From positions 1 through 8,164 of the forward strand of contig JAOPZD010000663.1 in the NCBI GenBank assembly GCA_025964295.1: a stretch of DNA of 8,164 nucleotides, in the 5' to 3' direction. Shown here piece by piece: positions 5,637-8,164 of the stretch; position 1 is the stretch's first letter, and each line of letters begins with the position of its first letter. The position numbers were made by a program, and so were the translations under genes. A model generated the notes under the pieces. That model was not told the DNA's origin. It did no database searches and was given only the letters and a program-made list of their open reading frames with translations. The DNA comes from Conexibacter sp. GTDB lineage: Bacteria; Actinomycetota; Thermoleophilia; Solirubrobacterales; Solirubrobacteraceae.

Positions 5637-6830
5637 GTGGTCGGGGTGGAGCAGTGGGCGGAGATCCGGCGAATGCACTTCGTCGGCGGGCTGTCGCAGC
5701 GTGAGATCCGGCGACGGACGGGGTTGCACCGGGACACGATTCGGCGGGCGATCGCGACCGACGAGCCGCCGGTCTATCGCCGCGCGGCGAAGGGCTCCAA
5801 GCTCGATGCGTTCAAGCCGGAGATCCACAGGTTGCTCGGCGAGGACCCGAAGCTGCCGGGCCAGCGGATCCGGGAGTTGCTTGAGCCGCTGGGCTGCAGC
5901 GCGAGCAAGACCGTCGTCGACGACTATCTGCGAGAGGTGCGGCCGTTGTTCACGCCGCCGCCCAGGACGTTCCAGCGGACGGCCTACCGGCCCGGCGAGA
6001 TCTGCCAGTTCGATGTCTGGCAGCCGCGAGCCGAGGTGCCGGTCGGTCATGGCCAGACCCGCCAAGGGTGGGTCGTCGTCGCGTGCCTTGGCTACTCGCG
6101 CGCGGGCGCCGGCGTGCTCGTGTTCTCGAAGGAGACCGAGGACCTGCTCGCCGGGATCGCCGGCTGCCTGGAGCGCCTTGGGGCGCTCCCGAAGGAGCTG
6201 GTCTGGGATCGTCAAGCCGGCATCCACGGCCTCGCGGTCCGACCGAGCGCGGCGTTCGCCGCGTTCTGCGGCCAGCTGAAGGTCGCCTGGCGATTCTGCG
6301 AGCCCGCCGACCCGCAGGCCAAGGGCGTCGTTGAGCGCCTGCAGGGCTACGCGGAGACGAACTTCGAGCCCGGCCGCCGCTTCGCCAACGACCTGGACTT
6401 CCAGGACCAGCTCGACGCCTGGTTCACCAAGGTCAACGCGAGAACCCACAAGACGCTCCGCGCCCGGCCGGTCGACCGGCTCGCCGAGGAGCACCAGGTG
6501 ATGGCCCCGCTGCCCGCCCCGATGCCCGACACAGCGAAGCGCTGGGCAGCCCGAGTCCCGCCGGATCCGTATCTGCGGATCGACACCAACGACTACTCGC
6601 TGGACCCGCGGTTCGTCGGTCGCCGCATCGAGGTCTCCGCCGGCCAGCGCGAGATCCGAGCGGTCGTCCTGGACACCGGTGAGATCGCCTGCGAGCACCA
6701 GCGAGTGTTCGCCAAGCACCGCACGATCACCGCCCTCGAGCACGCCCGGGCGCTGCGCGACGGACGGGCCCCGGCGGAGACGGCGGTCGAGGTTCGGCCG
6801 CTCGCTCGCTACGACGCGTTGATCGCATGA
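5637..6830 (+). CDS. istA: IS21-family transposase IstA
   Basis: 397 residues from GTG 5637, chosen because GGGAGG (5625-5630) lies 6 nt upstream; the frame is open to GTG 5553, but that lies inside the IS end. Residues 15-40 form a helix-turn-helix (GGLSQREIRRRTGLHRDTIRRAI), as expected for binding the IS ends. The RNase H-like core has D126 (CQFDVWQP), D191 (LVWDRQAG) and E233 (KGVVERLQGYAE), the DDE triad. The C-terminal part (about 300-370) carries the family's beta-rich region (YLRIDTNDYSLDP). IstA cuts and joins DNA with IstB as its ATPase partner. Length and domain order are normal and the gene appears intact, unlike the neighbouring Tn7-like genes. Confidence 0.93.
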   Translation: MVGVEQWAEIRRMHFVGGLSQREIRRRTGLHRDTIRRAIATDEPPVYRRAAKGSKLDAFKPEIHRLLGEDPKLPGQRIRELLEPLGCSASKTVVDDYLREVRPLFTPPPRTFQRTAYRPGEICQFDVWQPRAEVPVGHGQTRQGWVVVACLGYSRAGAGVLVFSKETEDLLAGIAGCLERLGALPKELVWDRQAGIHGLAVRPSAAFAAFCGQLKVAWRFCEPADPQAKGVVERLQGYAETNFEPGRRFANDLDFQDQLDAWFTKVNARTHKTLRARPVDRLAEEHQVMAPLPAPMPDTAKRWAARVPPDPYLRIDTNDYSLDPRFVGRRIEVSAGQREIRAVVLDTGEIACEHQRVFAKHRTITALEHARALRDGRAPAETAVEVRPLARYDALIA

Positions 6831-7594
6831 GCCGCCCCACCTCGGAGCTCGCGCATCTGTTCCGGCAGCTCAAAGCGCCTGCTGCGGCGCGGGCGTTGCC
6901 GAAGCTCGCCGACCGCGCCCGCGCGGAGGAGTGGAGCTACGAGCAGTTCGCCGCCGCGCTGCTGAAGACCGAGACCGACAGCCGCGATTCGCATGGCGGC
7001 CAAGCGCGGATCAAGGCCGCGAGGTTCCCGGCGCGCAAGACACTCGAGGAGTTCGACTTCGCCTTCCAGACGAGCCTGAAGCGCGAGACGGTTCTGCATC
7101 TCGGGCAGTTGGACTTCCTTGCCGGCAAGGAGAACATCGTGCTCCTCGGACCGCCGGGCACCGGCAAGACGCACCTCTCGATCGCCTTGGGGATCCGCGC
7201 CTGCCTCGCCGGCCACCGCGTCGTCTTCCGCACCGCGACCGAATGGGTCGCGCTGCTCGCCGACGCCCAACGCCACGGCCGCCTCGACGCCGAGCTCGAC
7301 CGGCTACAGCGGGTCCCGCTCTTGATCGTCGACGAGGTCGGCTACATCCCGTTCGACCCGCAGGCCGCGAACCTGATGTTCATGCTCGTCTCCCGCCGCT
7401 ACGAGAGAGCGAGTCTGATCGTCACCAGCAACAAGCCATTCTCCGCCTGGGGCGAGATCTTCGGCGACGATGTCACCGCCGCCGCGATGATCGACCGCCT
7501 CGTTCACCACGCCGAAATCCTCGCCCTCAAAGGCGACTCCTACCGCCTCAAAGACCGCGACCTCGCCCGCGCCACCCCGACCGCCTCGGACTGA
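6827..7594 (+). CDS. istB: IS21-family helper ATPase IstB
   Basis: 255 residues; ATG 6827 overlaps the istA stop as ATGA, and no separate ribosome site is seen, so translation is probably coupled. After a helical N-terminal domain (1-100) come Walker A GPPGTGKT (108-115), Walker B LLIVDE (165-170) and sensor 1 LIVTSN (197-202), followed by the HHAEILALKGDSYRLK tail usual in IstB. It is a DnaC-like AAA+ protein that remodels target DNA and activates IstA. Intact and of normal length. Confidence 0.95.
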   Translation: MSRPTSELAHLFRQLKAPAAARALPKLADRARAEEWSYEQFAAALLKTETDSRDSHGGQARIKAARFPARKTLEEFDFAFQTSLKRETVLHLGQLDFLAGKENIVLLGPPGTGKTHLSIALGIRACLAGHRVVFRTATEWVALLADAQRHGRLDAELDRLQRVPLLIVDEVGYIPFDPQAANLMFMLVSRRYERASLIVTSNKPFSAWGEIFGDDVTAAAMIDRLVHHAEILALKGDSYRLKDRDLARATPTASD

Positions 7595-7681
7595 TCGCGC
7601 GCGGCGAGCGCCGCTCCGGCTCGCCCTACGGGCTCACCTCCGCGACGCCCGCCGCGGACCCCACAGAGCTGGCCGCAGGGG

Positions 7682-7766
7682 GTCAGTTTTCGCCCGGCGC
7701 ACGACGCCGGCGAGTGGCCCACTTTTCACCCGGCGGAACTGGCCCACATTTCAACCGGCCTTGACA
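7682..7766. repeat. IS21 right end with three related units
   Basis: Inverted copies of the left-end unit lie at about 7752-7760 (terminal, TTTCAACCGG), about 7725-7735 (TTTTCACCCGG) and about 7687-7697 (TTTTCGCCCGG). The outer two are 25 bp apart, as at the left end; the inner one is 36 bp further in. The end finishes in TTGACA at 7761-7766. Confidence 0.78.
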
Positions 7767-7941
7767 GCCGCTGGTCTGCCGTGGGCGACGCTCTCGCCCG
7801 CCTGACACCGGTGGCCACCATCCGAGGAGTGTCCGTGAACGGCCGCCGCAGGAATCGTCGACGACCCCGTACCAGGGCGATGAGGTCACGTGCGCATCGG
7901 AGACCAACGATGGGCTGGGCCCGTGACCTTGCCGGTCCGGG

Positions 7942-7973
7942 GTCCCCGCGCGGCCGGCGACGCCCGCGGGGAC
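7942..7973. terminator. 9-bp GC hairpin upstream of the ligase gene
   Basis: GTCCCCGCG (7942-7950) pairs with CGCGGGGAC (7965-7973) around a 14-nt loop, with no T-run. It lies 43 bp before the ligase start. It could be a terminator protecting the gene from read-through or a leader structure. Confidence 0.35.
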
Positions 7974-7980
7974 GCATCGG

Positions 7981-8006
7981 TTGACCTGGGCACTAGCGAT
8001 TACATA
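7981..8006 (+). promoter_or_regulatory. Weak candidate promoter for the ligase gene
   Basis: TTGACC at 7981-7986 matches a -35 box well. The AT-richer stretch that follows (GATTACATACAAGG) could hold a -10, but no hexamer fits at 16-18 bp spacing, so the call is tentative. Confidence 0.22.
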
Positions 8007-8016
8007 CAAGGCATAC

Positions 8017-8164
8017 ATGGCCGCACGCGCTCAAGACCAGGGTGCCGTCGACATCCTCTGGCGACCGCCGGTGGACGCGCGGGAACGGACCCGCATCGGC
8101 GAGTACCTCGCATGGCTGGGGCGAGAGCGGGGTCTGTCCTTTGACGACTACGAAAGCCTCTGGC
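8017..8164 (+). CDS. Acetoacetate-CoA ligase / acyl-CoA synthetase, N-terminal 49 residues (partial)
   Basis: The gene starts at ATG 8017 with a modest AAGG box (8008-8011, 5-nt spacer) and runs out of the window. The visible protein reads DILWRPPVDARERTRIGEYLAWL, then GLSFDDYESLW. This fits the N-terminal cap (W-x-P, a helix ending in a wL..rG pattern, then the DYxxLW motif) of acetoacetyl-CoA synthetases and related acetyl-CoA synthetase-like enzymes, which activate an acid to its CoA thioester through an adenylate. The adenylate-forming domain is outside the window, so the substrate is not certain; acetoacetate is the best guess (aacS). It looks like ordinary chromosomal sequence bordering the mobile region. 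Confidence 0.72.
   Translation, partial: MAARAQDQGAVDILWRPPVDARERTRIGEYLAWLGRERGLSFDDYESLW

Larger units (their letters stand above)
5516..7766 (+). mobile_element. IS21-family insertion sequence, complete, 2251 bp
   Basis: istA and istB overlap by ATGA and are enclosed by related inverted ends. The left end reads TGTCGGCG then CCGGGTGAAAACTGG; the right end, read inward, is TGTCAAGG then CCGGTTGAAATGTGG. Both start with TGT, and in both the CCGG(G/T)TGAAA unit recurs 25 bp further in. Ends with multiple internal repeats are typical of this family. The boundaries were set by aligning the two ends, so they could be off by a few bases. No target duplication of 4-8 bp is seen (left flank ATGTCAGG, right flank GCCGCTGG). 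Confidence 0.88.
7767..8016. other. Gene-free stretch between IS21 and the ligase gene
   Basis: No convincing gene was found. GTG 7835 has a GAGGAG box (7824-7829), but the frame to 7984 gives only 49 residues, nearly half of them Arg, typical of chance frames in GC-rich DNA. A single CTGACA (7802-7807) lacks the tandem partners of the 159-317 array. A GC-rich hairpin lies at 7942-7973. If the older transposon's right end survives in this window, it should be here. Confidence 0.5.

Noticed and set aside
5453..5737. Upstream extension of the 74-aa ORF into the IS21 element
   Set aside because: It would cross the IS21 boundary, so it can only be a chance open frame created by the insertion.
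5511..6743. Long minus-strand frame (410 aa) opposite istA
   Set aside because: Antisense shadow of a GC-rich gene; rich in Leu, Arg and Asp with no domain, and istA is unambiguous.
6931..7764. Plus-strand frame (277 aa) in another phase over istB
   Set aside because: Arg/Pro-rich frame-shifted shadow of istB, extending into the IS terminal repeats.
7802..7807. Single CTGACA as the right end of the Tn7-like element
   Set aside because: No partner units at 22-23 bp and no matching longer consensus; one hexamer is expected by chance.
7835..7984. 49-aa ORF with a GAGGAG box after the IS21 element
   Set aside because: Extremely Arg-rich composition typical of noncoding GC-rich DNA and no recognisable motif.

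Overview
The window is high-GC DNA. It carries the end of a B12-dependent (class II) ribonucleotide reductase gene at the left edge and the start of an acetoacetyl-CoA/acyl-CoA synthetase gene at the right edge. GC-rich third codon positions, GTG/TTG starts, GGAGG ribosome sites and ATGA gene overlaps suggest an actinobacterium-like organism, possibly of the Solirubrobacter/Thermoleophilia type. The taxonomy is an inference and could be wrong. Almost everything between the two edge genes (about 159-7766) looks like accessory DNA.

Layout, left to right. (1) 1-140: C-terminus of NrdJ on +, with its Cys-rich tail. (2) 141-382: no gene, but a striking array. Three TGTCAGC units in direct orientation start at 159, 182 and 205 (23-bp steps). 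A 14-bp perfect hairpin follows. Three inverted copies (GCTGACA) end at 272, 294 and 317. This looks like the multi-site ends bound by TnsB/Mu-type transposases. (3) 383-2179 on +: an intact 598-aa protein with two N-terminal membrane helices and a TPR-like cytoplasmic body, perhaps cargo. (4) 5401 down to 2227 on -: a compact operon of the Tn7/Mu type. It holds a PD-(D/E)XK (TnsA-like) nuclease split over two overlapping frames, a DDE (TnsB/Mu-type) transposase split by a one-base shift just before its catalytic Glu, a 79-aa small ORF, an AAA+ (TnsC/TniB/MuB-type) ATPase that loses its frame after Walker B, and a winged-helix-like C-terminal ORF. (5) 5516-7766: a complete IS21-family insertion sequence (istA, istB, repeated 25-bp-spaced ends) just upstream of that operon. 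(6) 7767-8016: gene-free DNA with a GC-rich hairpin. (7) 8017-8164: N-terminus of an acetoacetate-CoA ligase-like enzyme on +.

Interpretation. A Tn7/Mu-like element seems to have entered 18 bp past the nrdJ stop codon. It later decayed: two +1 frameshifts and one deletion or frame change fall in three consecutive transposition genes, while the IS21 genes and the TPR gene stay open. The IS21 copy sits where the operon's promoter and the element's other end would be expected. It has no visible target duplication, so the right end of the older element may have been lost by a deletion next to IS21. Programmed frameshifting or assembly errors are the alternatives to decay.
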